NCBI GenBank assembly: GCA_008508345.1
Contig: QNGE01000834.1
Coordinates: 62,001 to 126,000, forward strand
Direction: 5' to 3'
DNA: 64,000 bases
From: Paragonimus westermani
Taxonomy: Eukaryota; Platyhelminthes; Trematoda; Plagiorchiida; Troglotrematidae
Shown: positions 46,085 through 58,649 of the stretch, one piece after another
Position numbering within the stretch: position 1 is the stretch's first letter
Layout of the letters: every line of letters begins with the position of its first letter
Program-made: the position numbers and the translations under genes
Notes under the pieces: model-generated
Told to the model about the DNA's origin: nothing
Database searches by the model: none
The model's input: only the letters and a program-made list of their open reading frames with translations

Positions 46085-48160
46085 AAACTGCCTGTTATAC
46101 AACACTAGTACTGATGACATTGACATAACGTCGTTTTCACCGTTGACCAGGTTGGCATACAACACCTCACAACACGAGATATTTTACGCCATGTTACAGG
46201 CCTTACGAAGAAGTGGCTGCGTTGGACTCACCTGTCGGCAACCGCGCTGATCTGCTAACTCTATAGACTGGCTAGACGATTTGCTCAGACGATGTGGATG
46301 AACAGCAATTTACCGCCCCCACAGACACTAATTTTTACCATTATAATCATTCTCACTTTAGCCTCTACAATGCTTGTGGGAAAGACTTGATTAACGAAAG
46401 GAACACCTGTGTGACCTGTAGTCACCGTGCTGTTCCTACAGAGCCTACCCAGAAGGCCTTGTGCAATTCATTGGGCGGTTTGGACGACGACCGGAAACCA
46501 CGTTCTTCTAGGTGTATCACCAAAGTATCCGGAGATATGACCAGCTTACTAGATGTGTTGGTACTTCTCGAGCATTATTGCCTGTACCCCTGTTGTGGAG
46601 ACAAGTAAGTCTACTCAACGGCCACCGTGTATGCACAAACAGGGCGATGCCAGCCTGCAACTCTGCAATCTGACAATTTTTGACGGTGTACTGGTGTCGT
46701 TTAATGTCCGCACCCGTCATGCACAGGTCCGTTCGCTCTGCATGAGCTAACAGGTCATTAAATCTACTGGCCCACGCATAAGCACGACAGTCATGTGATA
46801 TCAAACACCACTGAATGATGAGCGATAGACCCAAAAATACTCAATAGGACACCTTAAACTACCACAAATTTACCCGAAACCAATAAAAGAACATAAAATT
46901 GACATTGTGCCATCGTTAAGTGGACTGGAGGTCTGTAGGTTTTCGTAAAGTTGCATGTTCACATGCGCATTCGAAAGAAATTTGTGTTTTAAGAGTCTGT
47001 TCTTTCTCTTAGTATGACAACCTTGCTCAAACGTTTTCCAGGTGTCGAATGAGGTGATTTTACCCGCTTGAGCCTTGCACCGTAGTACATACACAGCTAT
47101 TCCTTAATGCACCACTGGATGAGCATGCTATGTAATCACATCAAAACACCACTAGTAGTCACGACTAAACTTTTAGGTAGCAATACTAAGCTCCCGGTTA
47201 ATTTTATGGTATCTTGTACACATCGGCTACCTTGGGATTCCATTGCGATTTATTACGTTTTGTAATGCATGAATTATTCTGGTAAGGTTCACGAACTCTG
47301 ACTGGGGTTGAGTTATACCTCAGCCCTGGTGTGTATAACCTTTCCGGCAATCGGTGGCTACAAGCGCCCAGTTCGAGCAACTATAATCCTAGAAACAGTC
47401 AAATGTATTCTCACCAGGTAAGGCCGCCTTCCATCAGCGGAAACGCTGTCAAGTCTGTCACCGTTTTTACTGATCCGAAGGTGCTTTTCATTCACAGGCT
47501 CAGAAATAGATCATCAATCACATAGACGTTGTTCTGGATTCTGATTCAGGTTTTTAAAGCCATATACCAGTTCTCTTAACGTGTAAAATATATCGTTTGC
47601 ATGAACGAATTCAAGCTAATCCTTCCTACTCATGGAAAACGTTTCGTTTTAAACCTCCATCACACACGTCAAACGCTGCCAGTGGGCGAAATAGGGGCTC
47701 ACCTTCTTGTACCGTTTATCAAACTTCCATCCAGTTGTGAATGGAAAACTGAAGACCTCTCGAACAATAATCTGATCAAAAGAGCCAGAACCCTGACTTT
47801 TAACAGTGGGGTCTCATCTAAAAAGAGGTTTCGTGTGATGAACGCAAAACTTAATTGACTCTCCACAATCGCGATTCCCTATACCACTTAGCCTGCTTGA
47901 CCACTGCGAAACATTGAGTTTTAATGATTCAGTTGACGTTCAGAATTAGCCGCCGACTGGGTATTAAACAACTGTTTACATTAATTGGAACAACAATTCG
48001 ACATTGAACATTTCATTTGCCAGTAAAGGTTGACAAGTTGAGTGCTGTCAGTACCCATGAAAGTACGTCTACTGCACAGGCAGGAATCTGCATTGGTAAT
48101 GCAAAAAACGCATCCGCTTATCACACGCAGCATCGGGCATTAAGCTGGGAGTGAGATCAA
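46085..48160. other. No recognisable gene or repeat
   Basis: Short frames on both strands without domains. Confidence 0.4.
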
Positions 48161-48179
48161 AGAAAAGCGTCTGCTTAGG

Positions 48180-48222
48180 ACCTGAAAAGTTTGTTCCTGT
48201 GTTATTCCCAATCTGTATATCA
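48180..48222 (+). repeat. Decayed PLE-type flanking repeat, second copy
   Basis: TGTGTTATTCCCAATCTG and following bases match 13,348-13,372 with one mismatch over 25 bases. Upstream, CCTGAAAAGTTTGTTCC sits where the complete copy has the end of its hammerhead (GGTTGAAACGT), so the ribozyme is deleted or decayed here. Confidence 0.5.
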
Positions 48223-48229
48223 GAGGTAG

Positions 48230-50160
48230 AGGATGTTAGAATTTATGTTGCAAGCGGTTGAAGCCCGTAATTTAGTTACACTTTGTTAGTCCTGCAGATA
48301 AATAATATCCAATTACGGCGCTCTGTCACAAATAAATGTGGTCCTGTGAAACATTAAAACTCAGAATAGAAGGCTAATACGAAGGCTAAGTTGAACTACT
48401 CCGTAGTGAGTAAACAAATTGAGGGAAGTTGAGCATTCGAATAAGTATGTTTTGTATATACTCGCCAGTTAACTGAACACTGCACACCAGACGCACGGAG
48501 TGACATTGGATAGTTCGTGAGGCCCAACTGGCCGTTAACTTCCGATGAACGATTAATCGGCAGATCCCGATTAATATTGTCGAAGTCGTTTTGTACAAAC
48601 GATATGCTGAAGTTATTTCGAGATTTGAACATTCTGCAAACTATGGAAGAATTGGACACTCGTTTTCTGACAAAGTTGGCAATGGATCTCAATATAAGCG
48701 CCATTTTCGTCGTTTGGCTGCGTGGTGATCTACTAAGACCCTATATAGCGCATGTCGGCTAGCTCCTCGCTCGAAAGAGTGATCCGGTCTTACATCCCTT
48801 GACAACTATCATTCCACACCACAGTTGTTTAAATTAATCTGCAGGTTTACCACTCCACCGACAAAACTAAACACATGTGCACCTACAGCGTCGAATCGCT
48901 TCACATAAACAATTACAGAAGCCTGATCCAACACCGTTTCCATTAGCAGTTCACAAACTTGAACGGCGTTATTTCGGAGAGGAAATGTCCTAATCTCACT
49001 AAAGTAACTTCAGGGCAACAACATTGGTCTGTCATGAACGACTAGCCAAATGATCTTAAGTTGTCTGCGAATATTCTAACGTAACACTTTCGTGTCTGCT
49101 CACAGAAAACTGCTAAGTGGTCGGTGCACAAGGTGCGAGTTTTGCGTATGTACTAATCTCACCCACTGCCGTAAGCAGTTGGCATTTCAGACCATACTGC
49201 TTTTCTTTTGTCCAAAGATTGCGAACAAGTGCTTGATCCCAATTTGTCAATGAATGCTTTCAGATAAAATTCTTGTTTGTTAGCAGCTATTGTATTAAGC
49301 AGTCTACGGAACAGTTATTGCGTTATACATTCAAGGCGTCCGTTCACAAAAAGTCGTTTTTCAAGTAGTTGTTGAGGAACGCACACTGATTATCCGATAA
49401 TTACGATGATCTCATGAACCTCAAGAAAACCGCTTTTACGTGGGTCATTTGAAGTTGTTATTTGCACCCAATTTTAGTTGCGAAAATAAACCAGCCGCCA
49501 CGCAACGGGTGTTCTGGTTCATTCTCAATGGTTTAGGAAATATTGTGGTTTCATCGTTGTAGTTCTCATAAGTTATGCTGCTTTCCATGAACCCAAGACG
49601 TCTATCGGCGTTACTCACCTTAAACCGATCTCTGTCGGTAACTTCCTTCTCGAAGAGTCAGTATTAGGTTTCGAACGGAAACACACCAGGCGGGTCTTGA
49701 TGGTGTCCCATGTTAGTTTCTACCCTTTGCTCTCCGGAGGAACCCGTTTGAAGGTGTCACAAAGCCTCTTTTTGTCGTTTGACCGGAAGTGACTTTGCCG
49801 TAAACGTATAAACCGTTGTTGTACTTGCATTTAATTTGAATTAAGTCTCTTTATCTAGAGTTTTGAAGGACTTGAATGGGATCGGTCGTTTATCGAATGC
49901 GTCAACACAAGTTTCTCTTTCGACGAATCTCCTGAAGTTCAGATGCAGGCACTACTACAACTGTTAAATCGTTGGTCAGTTTTGCAGACTGTATCTGGCT
50001 GGTGATTTCGCGGCTGCCTGGTACCCATATTGGAGTTGCCTTTCAAATTCGGCATCCATTAGAAATCAATTTGCAACAATACTCATATATTGTGAAACCC
50101 CCGCATTTTCAGAAGGGAAGTTGCTATGTGCATGCAAATTTTCCTCAGGATCACTATCTG
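48230..50160. other. No clear gene; possible decayed downstream part of Gypsy element
   Basis: If the Gypsy scrap at 50.2-50.8 kb continued leftward, its integrase would lie here on the minus strand, but no HHCC or DDE block is readable. Confidence 0.35.
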
Positions 50161-50164
50161 GTCT

Positions 50165-50825
50165 TCAAATATGACTTAACATTTCGTGGATAGGAAGCCC
50201 TTCTCTACAGCAGGAACACTCTTTTTGTTCACTAACCCCTTTGTCATGGAACCACTTTCTGCCTACGAGGATCATCATCCGCTGGATTAGTTTACCGCAC
50301 TTCACAGTTTGTTGGACCATTTTGTCCGTTAGTGGTAATGCGTTGTTGATTACAGACAGCATGTGCCTGATTTTCAGAGTCAGAATTGTTAGCGGTTACA
50401 AATACCTTCCAAATGTGAAAGCGAGGTGTCCATTAAACACAATGGGGTGTCTGCTTAGAAGAAACTATTAACTGGCTGATATATGAAGTGAGATTTGTAC
50501 ATGTGCAGTAATCCCTCCTGCTGTTATAAACAGTTGACACTTTAGGCCGCGCTGCCTTTAATTCATCAAAAGATTGGTAACAACTCTGTATTTGATCACC
50601 GTAACGAAGTACCGCCACTGTGTATCTTCTGAATCTTTCCCACTGCAAATAATGTGAACAAATAATGTTTCGAGTTGATCGTTGCTCTCTTTGGTCAGAG
50701 CAAGTGCTCTAGCGAAATACACAACGGATTTCCCACAGCCTTCCGCTAAGAAATGGGAGATCGCGTCTACGGAGCGGTGATTACAAGCAATGATGCTGCC
50801 GGAGTTCAAAGTAGTGGATTAAAGT
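50165..50825 (-). pseudogene. Gypsy-type LTR retrotransposon scrap: RNase H and start of integrase
   Basis: Reading leftward on the minus strand from about 50,822: an RNase H start with VDAISHFLAEGCGKSVVYFA, then RALALTKESNDQLETLF and TQWRYFVTVIKYRVVTNLL. This follows the Gypsy order 'GAVISHxxxDGxEKxIAYASRxLTxxExxYSQLE ... YGRxFTVxTDHKxLTxLL'. The TDH block has decayed to VIKYR. About 250 bp further, NALPLTDKMVQQTVKCGKLI and REGLPIHEM (50,165-50,362) match the linker before integrase ('LPxTxxxIxxxTxxDPxLxxV'), with the end of an 'ADALSRLP' block just before. Several frameshifts and stops are present. RT proper, integrase catalytic core and LTRs are not recognised. Confidence 0.65.
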
Positions 50826-50829
50826 GAAT

Positions 50830-53800
50830 TACCAGCAGCGCCGAGATCAATATCACTGGTTAGAGACATGCTGATGTTCTGTTGCTGTAGTTTTCTACGG
50901 GCGGCAGGCAGATAGGATTTGGTTCGATTATAATCACTGAGATGTCAGGTGCCCCACATTCGAACAGTGACTAATCTGATCGCACAGTTAGCTACCCGGA
51001 TAACTGCTGCGGGTTAACAGAATCATTTCTGACAGTGTATTCTGCTTCCCTCATTTTGGATTTTCTGATCAAATCCAAGGTGTGACGCGACATTTATATG
51101 ATGTCTGATTTTGCGTCCAGATTGGGTCGAACAGGGGCACCAGTGATGTAGAAGACGTGAGGTGCCTTCAAGTGTTTAATCATCGAAGCCTACGTTCAGC
51201 CGCCTTCACCACTTGACATTAATGACTGAACAACGAAGGGATTATGGATTGGGTATTTGGTGGTGACTGCCAAGCGATTTCTTTTCTTCACTCATTACTT
51301 TTACACAAACTTGGATGGCCAAGCCATGAACCAGTCGTCTGCCAGACCAGCTACTCTGCCAACGCTGCAGCCGACTAGCGTAAGATGTGAGGTGGACAAA
51401 TGACGGCTAATTGGGCTCAGTACGTTATCAGTAAAGCAAGCGTACACAACGACGCGAGCAATGAAAGCCGTAAGGAAGCTGCCTAGCTGACGATGCCTTA
51501 CTTCCACTTGTAGTTCGGTTGTTTTTTTGCAAGATGTAAGCAATTTGATGTTGAATGTTTATTTACAGACGTAACGGTTTTAAGCAGTGGAGTTCCCTTT
51601 ACTTCTCTTCCATTTTTTGTCCTCTTGTGCAAGGCTTGCCTTTTCCTTCATGATTGTATGGCAGTTAATCATCAGTATTACCCACCGATGTAACGCTGTT
51701 TATGATGATGATGATGATGGTGATGATGACCAGTGATGTTGACTACTGTATACCTCCGAATTAAGTAGATATTGACTCGCAAGTTGCCGTGACTGCACTG
51801 CCTTTTCTTGTGATGATCACTAGACTGTCATGCAACTGGTTCATTAAGCTTTGGTGACAGACAGCACTCTTTCTTATATGGTTTTCAGATACATTTATGG
51901 CATTGTACTTATTATGGGAATAATACCGGGACTGGTGCCATTCCTTACAACACCAGCAGGCCGTACGTGGTCTAATGTGACCGCCTAAGCCACCAGTCTA
52001 ATGTTTCTTGTTCGAACTGCTCTAGACAGGAGCATGTAGGAAACTGGGGAATTTATTTAGCGGTAAGTATTCGATTATGATTGTATAATTTTTGAGGCTG
52101 ACTGAGCTCCAAATTTCTGTTGAAACTGTTTAGATAATCACTCCCAGGTTCTGCTCCGGATATCCGTGTCTTAAAGTGAGTAGTACACACAAACGACTAT
52201 TGAAAGTTTTATCTGCTCATTGTCCATTTCACGGAGATTGAAACTTCTACGCTGACGGTTCACAGATCTTGCATGGCAAGCGAAGTCGTCGGCATCATTC
52301 AGAACCAGATTCAGTTGTTGACAAGAAACAGTGGATAACAGGGGTTGCTGACCTAACCTGGTGACCAGATTTTGGGTGGTTTTTCAGACGGTGGGCAATG
52401 AGGATTCATAGATAGAATGAAATTACCCCGCAAAGCCCAATTTCTTAACGAACACTCCATACCAAACTAGGGTATGGACATATGATCCTTAAAAGTGATT
52501 GTTTCTATGGATAAGGCTTGCATACAAAGGCAGACAAAGAATCGAACGTTACAAGTGAGGGCCCAACTGAACTGGATCTTGAACATCTTCATCACAGAGA
52601 ACAGATGCTAAAATCTTGCTTGTTCACCAAGTGGATTCAGAAGGATGATGCGAATGAGGTGGGAGGACAGCTGTCCGCATGAAATTATCCGATGTGGATA
52701 TATGCTAAGCTACAAACAATTCCTGTACGAACTGTTTAGGGAGTATGAATGATGTAAGCTTCAGGGTACTCGTAAGCGCCACAGCCTCCATTGTTTTTCT
52801 TTTGAAACGCGTTAAGCTTTCTCAAATTTCATGTTTTAACAGTCATCGCTACACTGTTTCTGTCTTCACACAATTTTCTTATGGAGTTTTTTTGTGTCAA
52901 GTCTTGGCGGAATAAATATTGGTTAGATGCATGTAGGCAATTGTAATTTGCAATCATCTATTGGGACCGTGTGCAATCAATTTCCACTTGGCGTCGCAGA
53001 GGCACTCTGAAGCGAACTGGTCGAACAGGAAACATCAGACTCGCGGATATGACTCATCGAATGTCTGACTTGGTTCGACCACTCGTCGGTTAGATACATA
53101 ACACAGAACAGGTAAATGGCAGGTAAGTAAATAATTTGGACCAGTGTGCACGTCGGGAGGGCACAGCAAATGAAGGAGGCATCAACTTCGGAGTTCTGTG
53201 CTTCGAACGAAAAAATATACTGACACTTCGGTTGGATACTTACTCAATATATGTCCATCCGTATGTATGAATAGTGCAATTCAAGTGCGATCCGTCGTGA
53301 GACCATACGGACACCAGATTCATCCGCATTCTTCATTCGCTTGTGAAGCGAATGACACATTAGTTTGTAAGCAGTTCTAACTACGACAAAAGGTTTGACT
53401 GTCAACGCGCTTATGGCTCAGTTGTTTATATGTCTAAGGTTCAAAGCTATTTCGAGTTATTGAAAAAGATTTAGATATTTTGCCATTCGATGAAAAGTGT
53501 TGGTACTTTTCAACCAGTTCATCGTACCGAATTAAAATTCCCTTGTCTCTTAGGTTTACGGACATCTGAGTTCGTAATGGATTATTGTAAACTATATTTT
53601 CAATATCACGAAACAGAATATGCGTCTAGTTGTTTGAGGTTAGACTTCTCTCGTTTTACGTAAACGCATTACCTTTCAACTAAACAACGATTATCACTTT
53701 AGCATTTTCTACTCATTGATCCTAAAAGATTTTGACCTGTGGAGGGCACACTTTGCATCATGACAGGTCCAAACGAAGACAACGTACATAGTCTTGGAGT

Positions 53801-54630
53801 ACCAATGTTTTTGGATTCAATGATATCACATGACGAGTGGAATGGTATAACTAAGCAGTGCACCCGTTGCATACTGATCCTGTTGCGTACGGTAAAAAGA
53901 AACGAAACGGCTGGAAAAGATTTTGTTCATTTCAGTCAAAAATAAAATTCACACCTAGTGTTTGAAGAGCGTGCTGAGTACTATGGGTATCGGAAGATAT
54001 CTGGGTGCAGCTGTTCGACAGCAGCCGCTGTTAGAAATTTGAGAAACGTTACATTTCAGAATCATCCCAAATTTGAGAGGATTCCACCGTTAAATACCTG
54101 TTACAAAACCTAACGTCTTGCTGTGGACAACTGCGCACAAAACTCAAGCTAACTGTGTTGATAGACCCGTATCATTAATGGTGCTATTAAAGAAACAGTC
54201 CAGCGTCGCACACTGGGCACGCATTGAGGATTGGCGCATTGATTATCTTAGATGCCTTCAGTTCCAGGGGTTATTGCCTGTTGGCTTCCTGGAAGGGAAA
54301 CGACATGCATAATTTTAATTGCTCACACGCTTTCACCCCTCGCTATCATGTTCCGGCCAAGTGGTAACCGGAGAGTGAAAGACAGCGTGATAGGTGTTCA
54401 GTACAAACAGCTAAGGTGGGAAAAGTTGGCTTACGGAACAGAACAATGGTCCACCGGTATGGCTAGTGTACAGTGGGGACCTGGATCTGATTGATAAACT
54501 TCATGTTTTGTTGCCTAACCAAGTCCACGAAACCAGACTTACTTTTGTAGCAAACTGTAATGAATGGAATCTATCCAAAAGTCACGGACTGAATTGCCAC
54601 TCTCGCACATACGGTTGGTGGCATCCGATT
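50830..54630. other. No recognisable gene; includes a short GAT microsatellite
   Basis: The RT domain expected upstream of the Gypsy RNase H (51-52 kb, minus strand) could not be read. Otherwise only short frames. Confidence 0.4.
51702..51729 (+). repeat. (GAT)n trinucleotide microsatellite
   Basis: About nine ATG/GAT units with one G interruption (GATGGTGATGATGAC). Confidence 0.93.
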
Positions 54631-54634
54631 CGAA

Positions 54635-54804
54635 TTAGCCTGTCACAGTGACCGAAGCCAAATGCCGCCTGAGATTAACCATCACTGCAATTGGCTTGCT
54701 CCGCACCACTTGCGGTTCCACTCACACACCACATATCCAGTGTAAACCCGAAGGAGTAAGACCGGGAGGTGTGCCAGTGGGACCTTTGTGTCCAGCCGAC
54801 CAAT
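54635..54804 (-). repeat. Unnamed ~175 bp interspersed repeat D, inverted copy
   Basis: The reverse complement of this segment aligns along its whole length with 61,175-61,350. Shared blocks in order are ATTGGTCGGCTGGACACAA, TCCTTCGGGTTTACAC, GGATATGT with GTGTGTG, and TTTGGCTTCGGTCACTGTGA with CAGGCTAA. Divergence is moderate. No promoter box or reading frame is conserved between the two copies. Confidence 0.78.
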
Positions 54805-54809
54805 GCTGG

Positions 54810-56828
54810 TTACATTCGCACACACAATGCTTGTTACATACAATGTACAACACTTAGTTATAAGTTCTCGAGGAATAAAGACTATTCTACTATGACACAC
54901 CATATTTCACCTTAGGCTCAGGTATCCATGTATTTATAAGTCGCTGCAGCTCTAATCTACCGTACTAGTTTAGATTCGCTGCTGCTGATCAGGACTGCAA
55001 TGTACATCCAATTTTGTGCATTTTGTACTTGCAAATGTACACAAAAACCGTCTTTTGTTCGTAAAAACAAAACAGACGAGGAAATACGAATGGTGTCCAT
55101 ATACGTCTGAAACGGATTGAATGTGTCTGTGTGTAAACGAATATACTTGGATAGAAAAGATTGCGAGAAGGTTATTGTGTTGTCTGATTTGGCATTCACT
55201 AGTTCTTACTACATAACATATTGTAATGTGCCAGTGAACTAGCAATAAAACAAACAAGGATTATGGAGTTATATTTGTAAATCAAGGTTGACCTTAAAAT
55301 TTTGCTCCAACAAGCGTGTACGTCAATTCACTTGTGTATACTTTGTAACTCTTGTGTCGTTTGTTCTAACTTGTAAAAGCGCTCAGATCTGTTCACTTCA
55401 GGTTTACTTGTTGGACTAAGATTCACCTAAGCTGTGGTGATCAAAGTGATACGTCAGATGAAGAACCGGGCAACCACAAACTCAACTTAGTAAGCTCAAC
55501 CTTTTTGAGCAATTCCGTATTCATAAAACCCATTTTGTGCTGAATCACAGCTTGGTTATTGATTTGCTCTCTGTGCCTTCTTTACATCTGAAAGAATAAA
55601 AACGATTACCATTATAGCGAACATATCTGTGAGTCATATATTCCATACGTGGTCGGAGGTTTTTTAACATACCACACAGTTTTGTCCGTCCGAACTCCGT
55701 CAGCTGTCTTGCTGTGGTCGGCGTCTGATTACGGTTGCTGTCATCATCAAAATAGAGTGGACTAGTGCACCTTTGAGTATACCAATGCACCATTGTAGAA
55801 CGTGTAAATGTTGTGTAGTCCAACTATAGAGTCTCAAACGTTACATCAGCCACTGCAGAATTCCGTGCGAGGATCTCTCGGTTCCAGTGTTGTCCCTGAT
55901 CTTCCTTACTGCTCGTGCCTCTTCCGAGCGTCCATGATAAGCCTCAACTTGTTGCAGTCGGCTGTCACGCTAACAGTTTTTATTTCGTGGTTTCTGATGC
56001 CACTGAAGAGTAGAACTGGTCTTTCTTCATGTTCGTAGCCCACATAGCAAGCATCGCACTACTCACTGTTGAAGACTCTGTAACTTTCTATTTGTGACAC
56101 ATTCATTGCAAACGTCTTCCGTTGAGCAAGATGCAATTACTAACTAGAGCCCCTACTTCGAATATTCGTTCCCTTCGACAAATTTTGAGGCAGCAGAGAT
56201 TAAAGGCACTTAGTTGGCACTCTTATAATGGTGAATTCAGTTCAATATAGCACGGACTGCTGCTGATTCGTCCTCTTATCCAGCAGACTGATCTTCTGTT
56301 TTGATTAACTTGTTTACGTTTGAGATTCTGGCTCACGTAGTCGGACCGATAGGAAAAGACTGTGACCTGTGTGCGATAATGGAAACCACTTCAATGTGCA
56401 TACGCTACATTATCACATGGGTTTTTACAGAACTAACCACCTTGGTGCATGTTTTTCATTCTGTTGACTGCGATCTTGGTGTTTCCTTCAACACTTTGGG
56501 GTACCTGGATCATGGTTGTCATGGGTTAGCTGATATATCTATTTAGTTTGGTGCCAAAGAAGGGATTGCTTGGTTTATACACTGGTGAGTCTGCTTTCAC
56601 TGGGCTGCTGGTCACTGAGACAACTTTTGTGGCAGACTTTCGGCCTCCAATGAATTTCGCAATCTATAGTTCATTCGATTGTTTTGCAGATCAGATGGTA
56701 TGAGTAGAGGATGTGGGTAGGACCCATCTACCACTTCGGCACAGTTGCACACATGATGTAACTGGTTGCTCAGTAAACATAACATGAGCTGCACTACTGC
56801 CCTTCAGAAGGCGAAAAAAGTCAACTCA
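54810..56828. other. No recognisable gene or repeat
   Basis: Short frames only; nothing recognised on either strand. Confidence 0.4.
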
Positions 56829-56830
56829 AT

Positions 56831-57192
56831 CTACTATTTTTCAAGTTGACCATCGCTTACATTTGATCGCAGCGTTCGCATTCAGATAGACTTTCCAGCC
56901 AGTCTCTTTCGGAAAGAAGCACAAAACTACTACAACCGGCCACCGAGTACCACTCACCAGCGCAAGTGACTTAGCGTTTGGCCTTACCTAATGTAAGGTC
57001 ACAAGAGAGGTGGTCAACACGGTTGCCCCATAAAAGTGTGTTCTGAGTTCAGGCTCCAGCCGTGGCAAGGACATGCACTGGCGACAAGCCTTAATATGCG
57101 TACGATCACAGCACATGTTTTTTGGAAAGATGACAGGCTGGACAGTCTACGGGGACTTCAGAAATTCTATCATTTGTGAGGTAAGTTTGAAC
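56831..57192 (+). mobile_element. Hammerhead SINE-like element, copy 8 (left part plus right arm)
   Basis: The left side has an inverted 3' tip, TTCAAGTTGACCATCGCTTA through GCATTCAGATAGACTTTCC, reaching the TCTTTCGGAAAGAAGC body and then breaking off. The right arm in plus orientation starts near 57,010 with GGTGGTCAACACGGTTGCCC, then TGAGTTCAGGCTCCAGCCGT (decayed B box) and GACATGCACTGGCGACAAGC (ribozyme position, core lost). It ends with ACAGGCTGGACAGTCTACGG. The layout is the same head-to-head one with an internal deletion. Confidence 0.78.
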
Positions 57193-57199
57193 TGTATCA

Positions 57200-57938
57200 C
57201 TCACATCCCTTCGTACTTATCCGTAAACACAGTCAACCTCTGATATTCTTTCTTATGTTGGTTTAGTTCATTCAATGTTCTCCTTCACTTCCAATGTTTA
57301 CTGTTGCGAGACATCACGTTGTGCGTATTCTTACAGTGATTCGGAAAATCTACGGAAGAATCTGTTCCTGTAGCTGTCCAGTGCAACAGTGAACCTTCTC
57401 AGCTCACACAGACCACAAAAATACGTTTGTTGTGCTGATATATCAAATCGGCTATTTGTGGAGCGCCGATCTTTCGAGGTCGTGACCGTGCAGGTTGCTA
57501 GCTTCAATCTATCATATAAGAACATATGTTGGCGATGGATATGTGTAAGATGTTGGCAAATTTCGGAATCTGAAGCCATCAAACTGGAACCTACTTACTA
57601 GTAGGGCCGTCTTTTTTGTAGCATAATGTATTTTACTGTGGAATGACTGTTTAAAAAAAGCAGAGTAAACCAAAGACCTAAGCAATTAGCTTAGCTGAAT
57701 TCCGAGTTCTGGTCAGTTCCGAAATGTTAGTTGACATTCCGTTTCACAATTCATTCTAGTTTTCACACTATCGGGGTCGGCCTTGAATTAAGTGCGTGTT
57801 CCAATCAGTACGCTTTTCCCGAGGAACTGAGTGTAGGGGTCAATCTGCGTGGGGCATTACGGGTATGATTTCACGCATCAATGACGAATTATTTAAAGTT
57901 TCAAGTGTATGAATGCGTGTGAATGTGTAGTTAGCTTT
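57200..57938. other. No recognisable gene; 5' flank of LINE
   Basis: The N-terminal half of the LINE endonuclease is not found here on the plus strand, so the LINE is 5'-truncated or this part is unreadable. Confidence 0.45.
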
Positions 57939-57941
57939 TAG

Positions 57942-58430
57942 TTACTGTCGATGCGCCTGGGACTCAGTCGAGGTTAGTGTGCCACATTTGTTAGTTTTTA
58001 TGCTCCAACTATGTGTCACAGTGATTACACAGAGGACCAGTTCTATGATCACGTATCCGCCCCGATCCGGCCGACACCGATGAGTGACCGACTGGTTGTT
58101 CTGGGTGACTTGAATGTTCGAAGTGGGCTCGACCCGGTAGCCTGGCAAGGAGTTTTCAGACCTTGTGGCATTGGTGCAGTCAATGAGAACGGTGATCGCC
58201 TGCTTCACCTGTGTGCTACTCACGAACTGACTATCACAAACATCCGATTCCAGCTGGATGCGCGCGACATCAAAACGTGGACTTATCTACGAGGCGATCA
58301 TCACCACTTGCTTGGTTACATGGTTTGGAGGCAACGCGACATTCGTGAAGTGCGTACCACGAGAGTGGTGTGCGGCGCCGAATGTACGACCGGTCATTGG
58401 CTAGTCAAAACAAAATCTTTTATGCATGTA
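57942..58430 (+). pseudogene. LINE endonuclease domain, C-terminal half
   Basis: After LLSMRLGLSRG and an in-frame TAG (57,975-57,977) the frame reads CATFVSFYAPTM, DRLVVLGDLNVRSGLDPVAW (about 58,084-58,143), GIGAVNENGDRLLHLCATHE, ITNIRFQLD, KTWTYLRGDHHHLLGYMVWR and ECTTGHWLVKTK. These are the SAYAP, GDFNA, NGxxL, TNTxF, TW...YVLxR and TDHxLV blocks of LINE AP endonucleases. In catalytic terms GDFN is GDLN, the 'D' of 'DYV' is G (LLGYMV), and the final D-H is G-H (TTGHWL). Two catalytic positions are therefore changed and the nuclease is dead. Confidence 0.9.
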
Positions 58431-58649
58431 TGCAAGCCTGTTTATTGTAGTTCATCCGGATAACGGCAGAAGTTGGTTGTCAAATGAATGGAGAACTGCG
58501 AGACGAGGACTACTTTTCAAAGCGCTATTGCTTCCTGTCTGTGAGACTATCCTGCATCCGCCACTCACGAGGGTATGTGACAACAGCTGAAGGGACAGAT
58601 CACGGCAGCAACCACCGAGACGATCGTTACCCAGCGCCCAAAACGTCCG

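Noticed and set aside
54118..54494. Plus frames just upstream of repeat D
   Set aside because: Chance length; no link to the repeat and no domain.
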